A DNA stretch of 64,000 bases from Paraburkholderia sprentiae WSM5005 (GCF_001865575.2 NZ_CP017565.2:1-64000), one strand, 5' to 3'. Positions 8,577-18,170 are shown, numbered from the stretch's first letter. Numbers and translations are program-made. Notes: generated by a model from the letters alone, not told the origin.

Positions 8577-10208
8577 ATGCGTCACGCTTCCATTCTCACA
8601 ACTGGCCTTGCCGCTGCGTGCTCGCTGATGATCGCGGGTTGCGCGGTCTACCAGAGCGACGTCAACTCGGCTTACGACGGTGTTCATCGCACCGCGAGCG
8701 ATGCGATGGCCAACCTGCCTGGCTCGATGGCGCTCGTTGAAGACGTGCCGACGGCCTTCCTCGGCGACCGGCTCGTCCCGGTCGCGTACGAAGCCAAGCT
8801 GCCCGCCACGTTCCGCGAGAAGAAGGTGACGATGCCCGCGAACATCGGTATCAAACAGATCTCGACGCTCATCTCGGGCGCAACCGGTTATGCGGTCCAT
8901 CTGAGCCCTGACGTGTTCGTGCCGCGTAGTTCCCTGGTGCCGCGCGAGGCAGCGGGTTCGTCGGGTGGCAAAGGCGCAACTGTAGGGTCGAACGGTTCCA
9001 GCAGCGCGAACTTCGAAGAGCCGGTCTACGGCCAGGTCTTCACGGGCTATGCAGGCGAGTATCTGACCCGCATGGCCGAAGACCTTGGTCTCGACTGGTC
9101 GTTCGATGGAACGACCATCAACATCACGCGATTTGTCACGCGCATGTACCAGATCGCCGCGATCCCGGGCAAGGTATCGATCAAGTCGACCATGTCGAAG
9201 GGCATGGACACCTCGACGGGCAACCAGGCGAACGGCACCGGCGGATCGGGCGGCAATACGGGTTCGTTCGCGGCACAGACCTCAACGGGCCGGGAAGGCG
9301 ACTTCGACCAGATCCAGTCGATCAGGGATGCGCTCGAGAAGCTTCGCTCGCCGATGGGCCGCGTGACCGTGAACCCACAGAGCCGTCTCGTCGTAGTGTA
9401 TGACACGCGTGAGGCGGCAGACCGGATGGGCAAGCTGCTCGCGCAGGAAAACGCGGTCTCGACGCGTCAGGTGATGCTGCGTGTGCGCACGCTGCAGATC
9501 GCGCTGAAGAAGGGCACTCAGGCGGGTGCGAACGCAGATGTCGTGTTCAACTATATCCAGGGCGGCCTCGCCAAGTATGCGGTCAGCTTCACGTCGCCCA
9601 CGTCGCTCTCCTCGGGAGGGGCTACGGTCGGCCTGTCGGTGCTGCAACCGAATGCGCCGTTCTCCGGTACCAACGCCGTCATCAATGCTCTGAACCAGTA
9701 TGGCCGCACCGTGCAGGACAGCACGCAGACGAAGATGACGCTCAACGGCCTGCCGGTTTCCATCGCCTCGTTCCAGAGCGACGACTATCTGCGATCGACC
9801 ACGCCCTCCGCAGGGAGCCTGACGGCCACGTCAGGCGGTGTGCCCGGTCTCACGCCGGGAACAGTGACGACGGGCGACTTCGTCAATATCCTGCCGGCGG
9901 TCAACGACCACAACCAGATCATCCTCTCGTACTGGGCCGACAGTTCGAAGCTCAATGGTCCGTTCACGTCGGCGTCGGTTGGCTCTGGCCAGACGCTGCA
10001 ACAGATCCAGCTGGCGCACACGACCGGCAGCAAGGAGGACCAGACAATCGCGCTGTCTGACGGCCAGACGGTGGTGCTCTACGGCCAGATGACGGACTTC
10101 GCGGACAGCACGACGAATGGCGGTATCGCCGGTATCACGGGTCTCTGGGACAAGTCGAAGACCTTCCAGGTGATCATGCTGACGGCTACGGTCGTCCCGT
10201 CGATGTGA
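8577..10208 (+). CDS. pilN: PilN type IVb pilus secretin (outer-membrane lipoprotein)
   Basis: Forms the outer-membrane pore through which the thin pilus emerges. The N-terminus carries a lipoprotein signal (LMIAGC, Cys22), as in PilN/BfpB secretins. N-domains follow (about 80-290, including YLTRMAEDLGLDWSFDGTTINITRF), and the C-terminal secretin domain ends with the conserved LSDGQTVVLYG turn and a final beta strand (IMLTATVVPSM). The 543-residue length fits the family. A Gly/Ser-rich linker lies around 215-240. Its stop overlaps the GTG start of the next gene by 4 nt. Confidence 0.88.
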   Translation: MRHASILTTGLAAACSLMIAGCAVYQSDVNSAYDGVHRTASDAMANLPGSMALVEDVPTAFLGDRLVPVAYEAKLPATFREKKVTMPANIGIKQISTLISGATGYAVHLSPDVFVPRSSLVPREAAGSSGGKGATVGSNGSSSANFEEPVYGQVFTGYAGEYLTRMAEDLGLDWSFDGTTINITRFVTRMYQIAAIPGKVSIKSTMSKGMDTSTGNQANGTGGSGGNTGSFAAQTSTGREGDFDQIQSIRDALEKLRSPMGRVTVNPQSRLVVVYDTREAADRMGKLLAQENAVSTRQVMLRVRTLQIALKKGTQAGANADVVFNYIQGGLAKYAVSFTSPTSLSSGGATVGLSVLQPNAPFSGTNAVINALNQYGRTVQDSTQTKMTLNGLPVSIASFQSDDYLRSTTPSAGSLTATSGGVPGLTPGTVTTGDFVNILPAVNDHNQIILSYWADSSKLNGPFTSASVGSGQTLQQIQLAHTTGSKEDQTIALSDGQTVVLYGQMTDFADSTTNGGIAGITGLWDKSKTFQVIMLTATVVPSM

Positions 10209-11548
10209 GCGCAGGCATGCTGCACACTACCGATCCGCTGCCGCGAGAAAAGAACGCGCGCCTGGTCTTCGGACTGGACTGGCGTGCGTATCCGGCCAGA
10301 CAGATGCGCGCCGAGCGCCGCCGTTATGCCGACGACTTCGGTGCGACGCACTACGTTGAATACCGGAGCGGCAAGGACGTCATCGGCGGCTTTTGCACAC
10401 CAGACGCTGGCGAGATCAAGGGCGCCAGGCTCTACTCGGGCGCGGCGCGCATTGCGCAGCATGAACGTGTGAAGGGCAGGGCTGCCGCACTGGTCCTGCT
10501 GCAGGACGACCAGCGCGTACATGTCGTCTTCGTGGTGCGCGGTGTCGTGCGCAGCGACGAAGTCCTGACCACCCCGAAGGCGCACGAAAGGCGTCTGGCG
10601 ATCGAGCAGGAATGCCTGCGCCTTAACCTGACGCTGACGACGCTCGGTTCCGGCCAGGCTGTCGGAGACGTGGACGAGAGCTTCGGCGCTGCGGCACTGC
10701 TTGACGATCGCAAGACTGGCCGCGTCGCGAAGGTGCCCGTCAACCTGCCGACACTCGTGCCGGTGCTGGTGATATTCACGGCCGTCGTATTCGGTGGCAT
10801 CCAGTTGCTCGACCTGCTGAATCCACCCGCACCGCCTGCGTCGAAAGAGCCGTCGCTCGAAGACAGATATGCAGCGCTTGTGCGTCAGACCTTCGCCGCA
10901 AAGATGCCGCGCGCCAGTCAACTGGCGCCAGCGCTTCTTTCCACCCTTGGAAATAGCGAATCCGTCGTGGCGGGCTGGGTCTTCGAGAAGGCGGTATGCG
11001 CAACGCAGGGCTATTGCGCGCTGACCCTTCGCCGGTATGGCGGCAGTTTTGAGGACCTCCGCCAGGCAGCGGCTGAGACCATGCGTCCGCTGCACTTTGA
11101 CGCGGATGGCCTGCATGCCGGAGCGCGGGGTCCGCAGGTTCCAGACGTCGCGTTCGTGACAGCCGATGACCAGAAAGCGTGGCCTACCGAGCAGGGACTG
11201 ATCGACGCCCTGCAGACGCCACCGCAGAAGCTTTCGACCAAACCGTTCGAGCTGATCAGCTACGGCTACACGGTCCAAATCGAACCGGCCATACCCTTAC
11301 TCGCGATCCCGCCGGGGACCACCGGCTCGCGGCCTGCGCAGATGATTCGCGTGGGTACCTGGGAGATCAACGGCTTTCGCTGGCAATCGCCGTTGCTCGC
11401 GAAGCTGCCATCCAACATGACGCTCGACTCCATGACCGTGGAGCTGAAGCTGAACGACCAGGGCGCAACCGGGAAGGCGAACAGCGGCGCAGGCGACCAG
11501 GGCGGAATCCATTTCACAGCGAAGGGCAAATACTATGTTCTCGACTAA
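10205..11548 (+). CDS. pilO: PilO2-type pilus assembly protein
   Basis: Accessory inner-membrane protein of type IVb pilus assembly. The 447-residue protein begins with a cytoplasmic actin-like or globular portion (about 1-175), has a single membrane segment around residues 181-200 (LVPVLVIFTAVVFGGIQLL), and continues with a periplasmic region to the C-terminus. This order and size match PilO2 proteins of R64-like clusters, and the position between pilN and pilP is the canonical one. The start is GTG (10205), coupled to the pilN stop. Identification rests on architecture and gene order more than on a catalytic motif. Confidence 0.75.
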   Translation: MSAGMLHTTDPLPREKNARLVFGLDWRAYPARQMRAERRRYADDFGATHYVEYRSGKDVIGGFCTPDAGEIKGARLYSGAARIAQHERVKGRAAALVLLQDDQRVHVVFVVRGVVRSDEVLTTPKAHERRLAIEQECLRLNLTLTTLGSGQAVGDVDESFGAAALLDDRKTGRVAKVPVNLPTLVPVLVIFTAVVFGGIQLLDLLNPPAPPASKEPSLEDRYAALVRQTFAAKMPRASQLAPALLSTLGNSESVVAGWVFEKAVCATQGYCALTLRRYGGSFEDLRQAAAETMRPLHFDADGLHAGARGPQVPDVAFVTADDQKAWPTEQGLIDALQTPPQKLSTKPFELISYGYTVQIEPAIPLLAIPPGTTGSRPAQMIRVGTWEINGFRWQSPLLAKLPSNMTLDSMTVELKLNDQGATGKANSGAGDQGGIHFTAKGKYYVLD

Positions 11549-12287
11549 ACGGCTGACAGCGATTGCCAGTGCATTGACGCTGGTGACCGGCGCTGCGCAG
11601 GCGCAACAGACAAAGCCGGCTGCGCCGCACATGGAGACGGCCAGCGTGCGCAGACCTTCAGCCAGTCTCGACATGGGCACGCCCGTGTCAGCAGGCGCTG
11701 CACCGGCAAGCGGAGCGGCGACAGGCGGTTCGCTTGCCAGGTCGACTCCAGTGGACTCGCAGGCGGCGGCCTCTCAACAGGTCTCGCAACCGGTAGCGCA
11801 GACGTTACCGGCCGGAACTACGCCGCACCTGTCGATCGACGAGATCGACCAGATCACCCGCTCGAAAATCGCACGCCAGCTTGCGGGCGATGGCGGGCCT
11901 CAGGGTCCTGCAGTCTCGCTGACCGCGCCCGCCCCGGCAACCGTGCCCGCACCCGCGCCGGTCATCAGGGCGATACCGCCGGCTCCCCGCAAGGAACCGG
12001 TGCGCTTCGTTGGCGCTTTCAGCGATATGAGCGGGCAGTCGGTGCTGTATGAGTACCGCAGCGCCTCCTATCCCGCGCACGTCGGCGCGAAGCTGCTCAA
12101 TGGCTGGACCGTGAAGCGTGTTGATGGATTCGTCGTCACCGTCGCGGATGGCAGGCGCACATGGACGGAAACCATCAGCGGTGGCACGGCCAATACGTCG
12201 GACAGCACGCAGCAAACCGGCAGTCCAACGCGAACGCTGGGTGATCTCGGTGGGCCGCTGCCTTCTTCCTTTCCTCTGGGTCAATAA
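11535..12287 (+). CDS. pilP: PilP type IV pilus biogenesis protein
   Basis: A 250-residue periplasmic protein with a signal peptide (about 1-23, AQA-QQ), a long Ala/Pro/Ser linker and a compact C-terminal domain (about 155-220: VRFVGAFSDMSGQSVLYEYRS, GAKLLNGWTVKRVDGFVVTV). That domain is the strand-rich HR-like fold of PilP, which couples the inner-membrane platform to the secretin. The segment around ISIDEIDQI matches the helix that precedes it in R64 PilP. It overlaps pilO by 14 nt and ends 2 bp before pilQ. Confidence 0.78.
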   Translation: MFSTKRLTAIASALTLVTGAAQAQQTKPAAPHMETASVRRPSASLDMGTPVSAGAAPASGAATGGSLARSTPVDSQAAASQQVSQPVAQTLPAGTTPHLSIDEIDQITRSKIARQLAGDGGPQGPAVSLTAPAPATVPAPAPVIRAIPPAPRKEPVRFVGAFSDMSGQSVLYEYRSASYPAHVGAKLLNGWTVKRVDGFVVTVADGRRTWTETISGGTANTSDSTQQTGSPTRTLGDLGGPLPSSFPLGQ

Positions 12288-12289
12288 CG

Positions 12290-14545
12290 ATGAGCCTGTT
12301 CAACGGTATTGAAAACGGTAAGCCGTCTTCGCGCGGCATTCTTGGACGGTTCCGTGCGTTGCGCGCCGGGTTCACTGACGACTCACCGGCGTCGATGCCT
12401 ATCGCCGGCGCCGAAGGCAAGGAGAACACGGATCGCGAGCCGCGCTTCGTGCGCAAGGGCAAGCCGGTCAAGGCAGAGCCTGTGGACACCAGGCCCGGCC
12501 AGACGATGACGCTGGGCATGAGGCTGAGGATGGCCGACGTCACCGACGTCGACGCCAATGAAAGCGACACGCATGCGGCGGCCGGCGCTGATCCGGCGCA
12601 GCCGGAAGCCAACGGGCACCCGGCGCGAGTTGAGCCGGCGATTCATCACACGGCTGAAGTGCAAGGGACCGCAGAGAGCGCCGCTGAAACGGCCCCGGAC
12701 GGTGGTGCTGAATCAGCGATGAAGGCCCACTTCACAACGATGGAATACCCAACGGCTGAATCTGGGCTAAAAGCGCGCGATGTCGCACCGGAGCCAGTGC
12801 CGCCGACAGCGGCCGCTGACGAGACACATGACGTGCACGAGCTCCATGCGCAGGCAGACGTGGTCCCGCAGCAGTCGGAGTTCCTGCCGTCAGGCCTGCC
12901 GCAACTGGTTGCCGCCGATGCACTGGGTTTCAAACGCATTCTGAGTGAGCGCGGCCAGGATGCGGCGCTGCGCATCACGGATTCCGCACGACGTGAGTTC
13001 GTGGCCGTCGAAGTGCACGCCGGGATGGCAATCGTCGTTACGACGCGGACATTTCATGAGTCCGCGCTTTACCCGACCTACGTGAAGGATCTCGAGCGCG
13101 CCGACATCAAGGTACATGAGGAGATGATCGCGACGGACGCGGTGATTGCGGCGATCTACGCACGCGAGCGCAACCGCTCGGCGGCGATCATCCCGGAGAG
13201 TTCGCGCGCCATCGGCACGTTCCGTGACGTGACCGAAGCCGCTCACGCCTACGGCGCGGGCGATATCCACTACGAGTACCGCGATTTCAACGACGATGTT
13301 GAAGTCCGGTTCCGTGTGAACGGCGACCTCTACACGTACCGCAAGCTGCCCAAGGCGCTGGTGCGTCGCGCGCTGTCGGCCTCCTATCAGGATCTCGTCG
13401 CGCGCAACACGAATTCGGGCGAGACGTTCCAGCCCACTGCGTCGCAGTCGGCGATGATCCCGCTCGTCGTGCAGTCAGACATTGTCAACATCCGCTGGCA
13501 GAGCTCACCGCTGGTTGGCGGCTTCGACGTCGGGCTGCGCCTGCTCGACGGCAACTTCCGGAATCTCAAGGTGCTGATGCCGGAACAGATGGGATTGCAG
13601 ACGTCCCAGTTACGCATCATCCAGGCGCTGGGCAACGTCAGCGGCGGGGTCACGGTCTTCACGGGCGAAACAGGGTCGGCAAAATCCACGCTGCTGCGCG
13701 CGATGTCGTTCACATTCGCGTCGCGCGACCTGCGCAAGCAGTTCGCGGTCAACGAGCCGTCCGAGTATCCGCAGCCGTGGCTCTCGGATATCTCGATTCC
13801 GCGCCGTCCCGACGAGACGGACGAAGAAGCCAACCGCAAGTGCGCCGAGGTCATCCGTACGTTGATGCGTATGGACCCGGATGATGTGACGGTGGGCGAA
13901 ATCCGCGATCGCGTCGTCGCCGGCCTCGTTGCCGAACTGGCGCTCACTGGACACCCGGTACGCACGACGTTACATGCAGACAGCGCAATCGGTGCATTCA
14001 TGCGCCTTGCCGGTGGGCGTCTGCAGTTGCCGATGGACGAAGTGTCCTCCGAGAAGTTCATCAATGCTGTTGCGAACCAGAAACTGATCCCCTTGCTGTG
14101 CCCGCACTGCAAGGTCCCGGCACGTGACGTGATGTCCGCAGCGCAGATCGAAACGCTGGAACACAAGTTCGGGCTGGACACCTCGAAGATGGCGTGCCGC
14201 GATGAAGCCGGTTGCGAACACTGCCGCCTGAAGGGACTCTTCACGCGGGCAGGCAAGGTGGCGGCCGGCACGAAGGGGCAGACGCTTGCAATGGAAATCT
14301 TCCGGCCAACCATGGAGTTTCTCGACCGCGTTGCCGAACGCGACTGGCGCGGCGCTGAGAACGTGTGGCGATCGGCGCGCTCGACCGGCTTTGACAGCGA
14401 CGACATGACGGGCAAGACGATCTACGAGCACGCGCTCTATAAGGCGTCGCAAGGCATCATCGATCCGCGCTTCATCGACACGGCGATGCGTCCGTTTGAC
14501 GAATACCGGATCTTCGCCGACCGCGACGGGAGGATGCCCTCGTGA
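12290..14545 (+). CDS. pilQ: PilQ pilus assembly ATPase (GspE/PilB family)
   Basis: Hexameric ATPase that powers thin-pilus assembly. The 751-residue protein has an acidic, Ala-rich N-terminal region (about 1-215) that looks disordered, an N2 domain (about 215-420) and the secretion ATPase core. The Walker A is GETGSAKST near residue 461, with Ala where GxGKS/T normally has Gly. An Asp/Glu-rich Walker B region (RMDPDDVTVGEIRD) and a His box (TTLHADS) follow. Two Cys pairs (LCPHC and CEHC, about 603-645) resemble the zinc module of GspE proteins. PilR follows with a 4-nt overlap. Confidence 0.88.
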   Translation: MSLFNGIENGKPSSRGILGRFRALRAGFTDDSPASMPIAGAEGKENTDREPRFVRKGKPVKAEPVDTRPGQTMTLGMRLRMADVTDVDANESDTHAAAGADPAQPEANGHPARVEPAIHHTAEVQGTAESAAETAPDGGAESAMKAHFTTMEYPTAESGLKARDVAPEPVPPTAAADETHDVHELHAQADVVPQQSEFLPSGLPQLVAADALGFKRILSERGQDAALRITDSARREFVAVEVHAGMAIVVTTRTFHESALYPTYVKDLERADIKVHEEMIATDAVIAAIYARERNRSAAIIPESSRAIGTFRDVTEAAHAYGAGDIHYEYRDFNDDVEVRFRVNGDLYTYRKLPKALVRRALSASYQDLVARNTNSGETFQPTASQSAMIPLVVQSDIVNIRWQSSPLVGGFDVGLRLLDGNFRNLKVLMPEQMGLQTSQLRIIQALGNVSGGVTVFTGETGSAKSTLLRAMSFTFASRDLRKQFAVNEPSEYPQPWLSDISIPRRPDETDEEANRKCAEVIRTLMRMDPDDVTVGEIRDRVVAGLVAELALTGHPVRTTLHADSAIGAFMRLAGGRLQLPMDEVSSEKFINAVANQKLIPLLCPHCKVPARDVMSAAQIETLEHKFGLDTSKMACRDEAGCEHCRLKGLFTRAGKVAAGTKGQTLAMEIFRPTMEFLDRVAERDWRGAENVWRSARSTGFDSDDMTGKTIYEHALYKASQGIIDPRFIDTAMRPFDEYRIFADRDGRMPS

Positions 14546-15675
14546 TCCGCGGACTGATTCATACGCTCTTCATGGCGTTGCCGCAGAAGGAGCGGCTACG
14601 CATCGCCCGTTGGCGCTTCCAGAAAATGCGCGAGACGTTCTATCGCGAGACACGTCTGGACGTGGCGGCCAAGGGGCTGCGCAATCGCGAGACGCTGCTC
14701 GAGCGGCTGACGACCCTCGAAAAGCGTCATCGCTCGCGCAAGTGGCTGGCGTGGCCCGTGTTCAATGCGGTTGCGAAGCGCATGGTCGCGGGCGACGACT
14801 TTGCCACGGCGCTCAAGCCGTTCATTCCGGGCCAGGAACACGCGCTCCTTGACATTGCCGGTACGTCGACGCGCGCAGACGCTGCGGTGCGCGGGCTGGA
14901 GCTGGCAGAAATGGCGGCGCACGCGGAGGGTGTGCTCGCGTCGACGACGTCGCTGGAGATGGCCTATCCGGCGTTTCTGATCGTCTACCTTTACATGTTC
15001 TGCATGCTGTTCGGCGGGGAGATCTTCCCGGCTGTCGCGGACACGAAGCCGGTCGATCAATGGTTGCCAATAGGCCAGACGCTCCATGCGATCGACACGT
15101 TCTGCTACGACTACTGGTGGCTGAGCGCTGCGATCACCGCGAGTCTCGTGTCGTTGTACTTCTGGACGCTCAGGCGCTGGACCGGACACTTTCGTAACCG
15201 GGTGGATGCGTTGCCGCTCATGTGGCGCAACCGGCGCGACCTGCGTGCGGCCTTGCTGATCGTGTCGCTTGCCGGTCTCTTCGATTCGAATCTCGTTTTG
15301 CGGGCGGCGCTCGACCGTCTTGCGAAGACCGCCGACCCGTGGCTCAGGTGGCACATCGACCGGATGAGCCGGCGGCTCACGCAGCGCCCGGACGAACCGA
15401 TGCGAGCGCTCGACACCGGCATCTTCTCCGAGGTGGTGATCGACACGATCGCCGACGCCGCGGGGCGCGACCAGTTCGTACAGGCCATCAAGAGTCTTGG
15501 CCGGACTTCGCTGGACCGCGTTGTCGCCACCGTGCGCCGCAATGCACGCATCACGCATTACGTGCTGCTCGGCTTCGCCATCACGCTGTTTTTCGTGCTG
15601 GGCATCGGATCGTACGCTGCGACCGGCGCCGCGAGCTTCGATTCTTCCCCGACTACATCCGCTGTATCCAATTGA
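14542..15675 (+). CDS. pilR: PilR inner-membrane platform protein (GspF family)
   Basis: Polytopic platform on which PilQ acts to polymerise pilin. The 377-residue protein has the two-repeat GspF layout: helical cytoplasmic domains at about 50-130 and 225-340, with membrane segments near 137-160 (AFLIVYLYMFCMLFGGEIF), 190-210 (WWLSAAITASLVSLYFW) and 345-365 (YVLLGFAITLFFVLGIGSYA). GTG start overlaps pilQ by 4 nt. Gene order pilQ-pilR-pilS matches R64-type thin-pilus clusters. Confidence 0.83.
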   Translation: MIRGLIHTLFMALPQKERLRIARWRFQKMRETFYRETRLDVAAKGLRNRETLLERLTTLEKRHRSRKWLAWPVFNAVAKRMVAGDDFATALKPFIPGQEHALLDIAGTSTRADAAVRGLELAEMAAHAEGVLASTTSLEMAYPAFLIVYLYMFCMLFGGEIFPAVADTKPVDQWLPIGQTLHAIDTFCYDYWWLSAAITASLVSLYFWTLRRWTGHFRNRVDALPLMWRNRRDLRAALLIVSLAGLFDSNLVLRAALDRLAKTADPWLRWHIDRMSRRLTQRPDEPMRALDTGIFSEVVIDTIADAAGRDQFVQAIKSLGRTSLDRVVATVRRNARITHYVLLGFAITLFFVLGIGSYAATGAASFDSSPTTSAVSN

Positions 15676-15689
15676 CTGAGGCAAGAAAA

Positions 15690-16310
15690 ATGAACAACAA
15701 CCCGATCCAGAATCAGACCCAGATTCAGACCCAGGCGCAACGTAAGGCAGCGATCCTGCGCATGGGCCGCCGGCGCAAACAGTCCGGCGAACTTTCGATC
15801 ATCGAAGGCGCAGCCGTCATGGCGGGTGCCGCGCTGCTCGCACTCATCGTCTATGAGGGCCGTAGCTTCGTGATGGATCGCATTCACGCGCACCAGTTCA
15901 AAAGCGAGGCCCAGCTCTTTCGTAGTGGTATTCAGGACGCGACGTCGAGCGACACTGATTTTTCGGGCGAATCGCTGCTCACGCTCGCGCAGAATCACGC
16001 CTTCGATTCGGCGGGTAGCCGGGTGAACAAGACGTCCGGCGCGCTGACCGGTATCTTCGGTGGCTCGGTGACAGCCGCGGTCGCCACCATTGCCACGACC
16101 AACGATGCGATGGCGCTGACCTACCCGGTGCCGGCGACGGTCTGTTCGCTCTCGGTGAGCGCTGTGGCGGGCGCCTATACAAAGGTGACCGTCAATGGGA
16201 CGACCGTTTCTGATCCCAACACGACCTTTAGCCAGACGACTGCGGGGACGGCGTGCAGTTCGGCGGGTGCGACTGCGAGCATCGCAATGTACGCGACGCA
16301 CAACAACTAA
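15690..16310 (+). CDS. pilS: PilS type IVb major prepilin
   Basis: Major pilin of the thin pilus, 206 residues. A long basic, Gln-rich leader (about residues 1-32) ends in KQSG before ELSIIEGAAVMAGAALLALIVY, which reads as a prepilin peptidase site followed by the hydrophobic N-terminal helix. Cys-containing C-terminal strands (PATVCSLSV and GTACSSAG) could form the pilin D-loop disulfide. The ATG at 15690 was chosen because it follows GAGGCAAGAAAA just after pilR and gives the complete leader. No prepilin peptidase (PilU) gene is in the window. Confidence 0.82.
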   Translation: MNNNPIQNQTQIQTQAQRKAAILRMGRRRKQSGELSIIEGAAVMAGAALLALIVYEGRSFVMDRIHAHQFKSEAQLFRSGIQDATSSDTDFSGESLLTLAQNHAFDSAGSRVNKTSGALTGIFGGSVTAAVATIATTNDAMALTYPVPATVCSLSVSAVAGAYTKVTVNGTTVSDPNTTFSQTTAGTACSSAGATASIAMYATHNN

Positions 16311-16322
16311 GGATCGCCGCCC

Positions 16323-17468
16323 ATGCTCAGCCTCGTCGAGATGGTGGCCGTGATGGTGGCCGCCGCGCTGCTGGTCGTCGTTGGTATCAAGGAAGACGCA
16401 GCGAAGCAGCGCAAGCAGGTGATGACGGCCGAAGGCCAGAACGAGGCGGTGATCAACTCGGCGCTCTCCGACTGGGTGACGAACAACTACGCGACGCTGA
16501 TCGCTGGCGGGCCCGGCCCGGTCACTGCGCCGACCATCGATGACCTGTTCACACAGGGGAATCTGAAACAGCCCCACGCAGCGGGGCCGTTCTGGGGGGG
16601 CTCCTATGTGACCAGCATGAGTGTCGGGCCTGCAACCTGTACGGTCAGCGCGGGTGACTGCCACGTCAGGTACGTCATGTATCCGTCGAAGCCGATCACG
16701 CGTGGCGGACAGCCTGATGTCGTCGGCGCCTCAGAGATTGTGCAGGCTGGCGGCAATTCGTTCGGGTACTCGAAAGCGCAGAACGCGGGAACGATCACCG
16801 GCCTCTACGGTGCATGGACCGCGAACAATCCATTGGGCAATGTCCCGGCCGCAATTCTCGCGACCAACGGGCCAACCTCGGACGGTAACTCGGTCTATAT
16901 CCGGCGCGATGGTTCGCTTACGTGGACGGGCGACCAGAACGTGAATCACGTGAGCCTGCACAACGTTCACGATCTGGATGCAGAGGGGACGGTCAGCGCC
17001 GCGAATGTTGGCGCAACGGGTGCTGTGGCCGCCAGCGGTGCGGTAGCCGCGGGCACGAGCGTCACCGCCGGTACGACGGTTGGGATGGGCAGCTTTGGCT
17101 GGCCACGAACCGCTTGCCCGACGGTCAATGCAATGGCGGGCGCAAGTGACGGTTCGGGACTGGTGCTGTCGTGCCAGAAGCTGTCGGGCGTTCTGCAGTG
17201 GATGCCCATTGGCGGGCCGAAGCTGTGGTACGGCTACACCGCTATCCCCGACGGGAACGGCACCTTTGTGCCAAATCCAGTGTGTCCGGCGGGGGGGACG
17301 CCGGGGATCGTCGTGTCCGGGCAGAGCACCTATACCGACCCGACCGCTTCGATCCACTACCGGGTCGATGGTACGGGCCCGTGGACAGTCTATATCGTGG
17401 ATGGAAGCCCGGGCGACAGCACTGTTATCCCCGGCACCGCCGTTGCGACGACGTATTGTTCCTACTGA
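16323..17468 (+). CDS. pilV: PilV-like minor pilin / tip adhesin
   Basis: A 381-residue protein that follows pilS and starts straight with a hydrophobic pilin-like helix (MLSLVEMVAVMVAAALLVVVG). There is no basic leader and no in-frame upstream start, so processing would differ from PilS. A shufflon-type PilV N domain follows, and after residue about 230 comes an Ala/Gly/Thr-rich repetitive stretch (TGAVAASGAVAAGTSVTAGTTVG). The C-terminal domain (about 250-381) is Cys-containing and would be the receptor-binding tip. No inverted-repeat shufflon segments or Rci recombinase are seen beside it, so a single fixed tip is likely. Confidence 0.72.
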   Translation: MLSLVEMVAVMVAAALLVVVGIKEDAAKQRKQVMTAEGQNEAVINSALSDWVTNNYATLIAGGPGPVTAPTIDDLFTQGNLKQPHAAGPFWGGSYVTSMSVGPATCTVSAGDCHVRYVMYPSKPITRGGQPDVVGASEIVQAGGNSFGYSKAQNAGTITGLYGAWTANNPLGNVPAAILATNGPTSDGNSVYIRRDGSLTWTGDQNVNHVSLHNVHDLDAEGTVSAANVGATGAVAASGAVAAGTSVTAGTTVGMGSFGWPRTACPTVNAMAGASDGSGLVLSCQKLSGVLQWMPIGGPKLWYGYTAIPDGNGTFVPNPVCPAGGTPGIVVSGQSTYTDPTASIHYRVDGTGPWTVYIVDGSPGDSTVIPGTAVATTYCSY

Positions 17469-17479
17469 GAACAGAGAAA

Positions 17480-18127
17480 ATGACAAAACTGATAATAAGG
17501 ATTGCGCTGGCCGTCTGTGCGGTGCTTGGGAGCCATGCTGCAATGGCAGGGCCGGTGAGATGTTCGGTCAACAACCAAGATTCGACCTGCGTAGGTCATA
17601 TCACAACTGTCTGGCAGACTGCACCGACGTGTCCGACAGATGCCGGATGGACGACCGTAGCTGCGGCGCAGTGGATTGGATCGCAATACTCGGCGCCACA
17701 GTGCAACTATCAGGCACCCGCGGCCTGTCCAACGGGCTTTACCCAAACAAGTGCGCCTAGCTGGAACGGTTCAAGTTGGTCTGCGCCAGGCTGTACGGCT
17801 CCCAACGACCCGACAACTAAGCCTACTATCGTATCGACTACGGGATTCTATGTATGGGAGGATTGCGGAGCCTGGAATGGCGGAAATAAGAGCGGTCAGA
17901 TTCCCATAGGCGTCTATAAGCAGCAGTGGTCGGACGGCTCTACTTCGTACTACCAATATTACTTCGGCCAGCGATACCCGGTATCGCCAGACAGTGCAGG
18001 TAATTACTTCCTGACAGCAACAGGTGATGTCTGGCCCAACGCAGCACTGTATGAGGTGGCCTTAGGCGACCCCAGCGTGTCAGCGCCAGCACAACCGGTC
18101 TATGCGTGCAGCGGTTTCAACCACTAG
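17480..18127 (+). CDS. Secreted Cys/Trp-rich protein at the end of the pilus operon
   Basis: A 215-residue protein with a signal peptide (about 1-23, AMA-GP). The mature protein is rich in Cys, Trp, Ser and Thr, with two related units of the form CPxG(W/F) to W-x-G-S-x-(Y/W)-S-A-P-x-C at about residues 51-75 and 83-105. A C-terminal domain with YVWEDCGAW and YYQYYFGQRYP follows. It starts 11 bp after pilV and precedes a strong terminator, so it closes the pilus operon. I do not recognise the family; a pilus-associated adhesin or surface protein is plausible. Its AT content is visibly higher than that of its neighbours, a hint of separate origin. Confidence 0.65.
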   Translation: MTKLIIRIALAVCAVLGSHAAMAGPVRCSVNNQDSTCVGHITTVWQTAPTCPTDAGWTTVAAAQWIGSQYSAPQCNYQAPAACPTGFTQTSAPSWNGSSWSAPGCTAPNDPTTKPTIVSTTGFYVWEDCGAWNGGNKSGQIPIGVYKQQWSDGSTSYYQYYFGQRYPVSPDSAGNYFLTATGDVWPNAALYEVALGDPSVSAPAQPVYACSGFNH

Positions 18128-18140
18128 GCGCGGACAAAAT

Positions 18141-18170
18141 AAAAATGCCCCATCGTCTGGGGCATTTTTT
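18141..18170 (+). terminator. Intrinsic terminator of the T4SS/pilus operon
   Basis: Twelve-bp perfect stem AAAAATGCCCCA / TGGGGCATTTTT with a TCGTC loop, 13 bp after the last pilus-operon gene. The A/T arms make it work in both directions, so it would also stop the converging CAP-lipoprotein gene. Confidence 0.92.

Noticed and set aside
14596..15684. Long minus-strand frame opposite pilR
   Set aside because: Arg/His-rich shadow; pilR on the other strand has family features and coupling to pilQ.
15558..16664. Long minus-strand frame opposite pilS
   Set aside because: No domain, spans three plus-strand genes and their boundaries.
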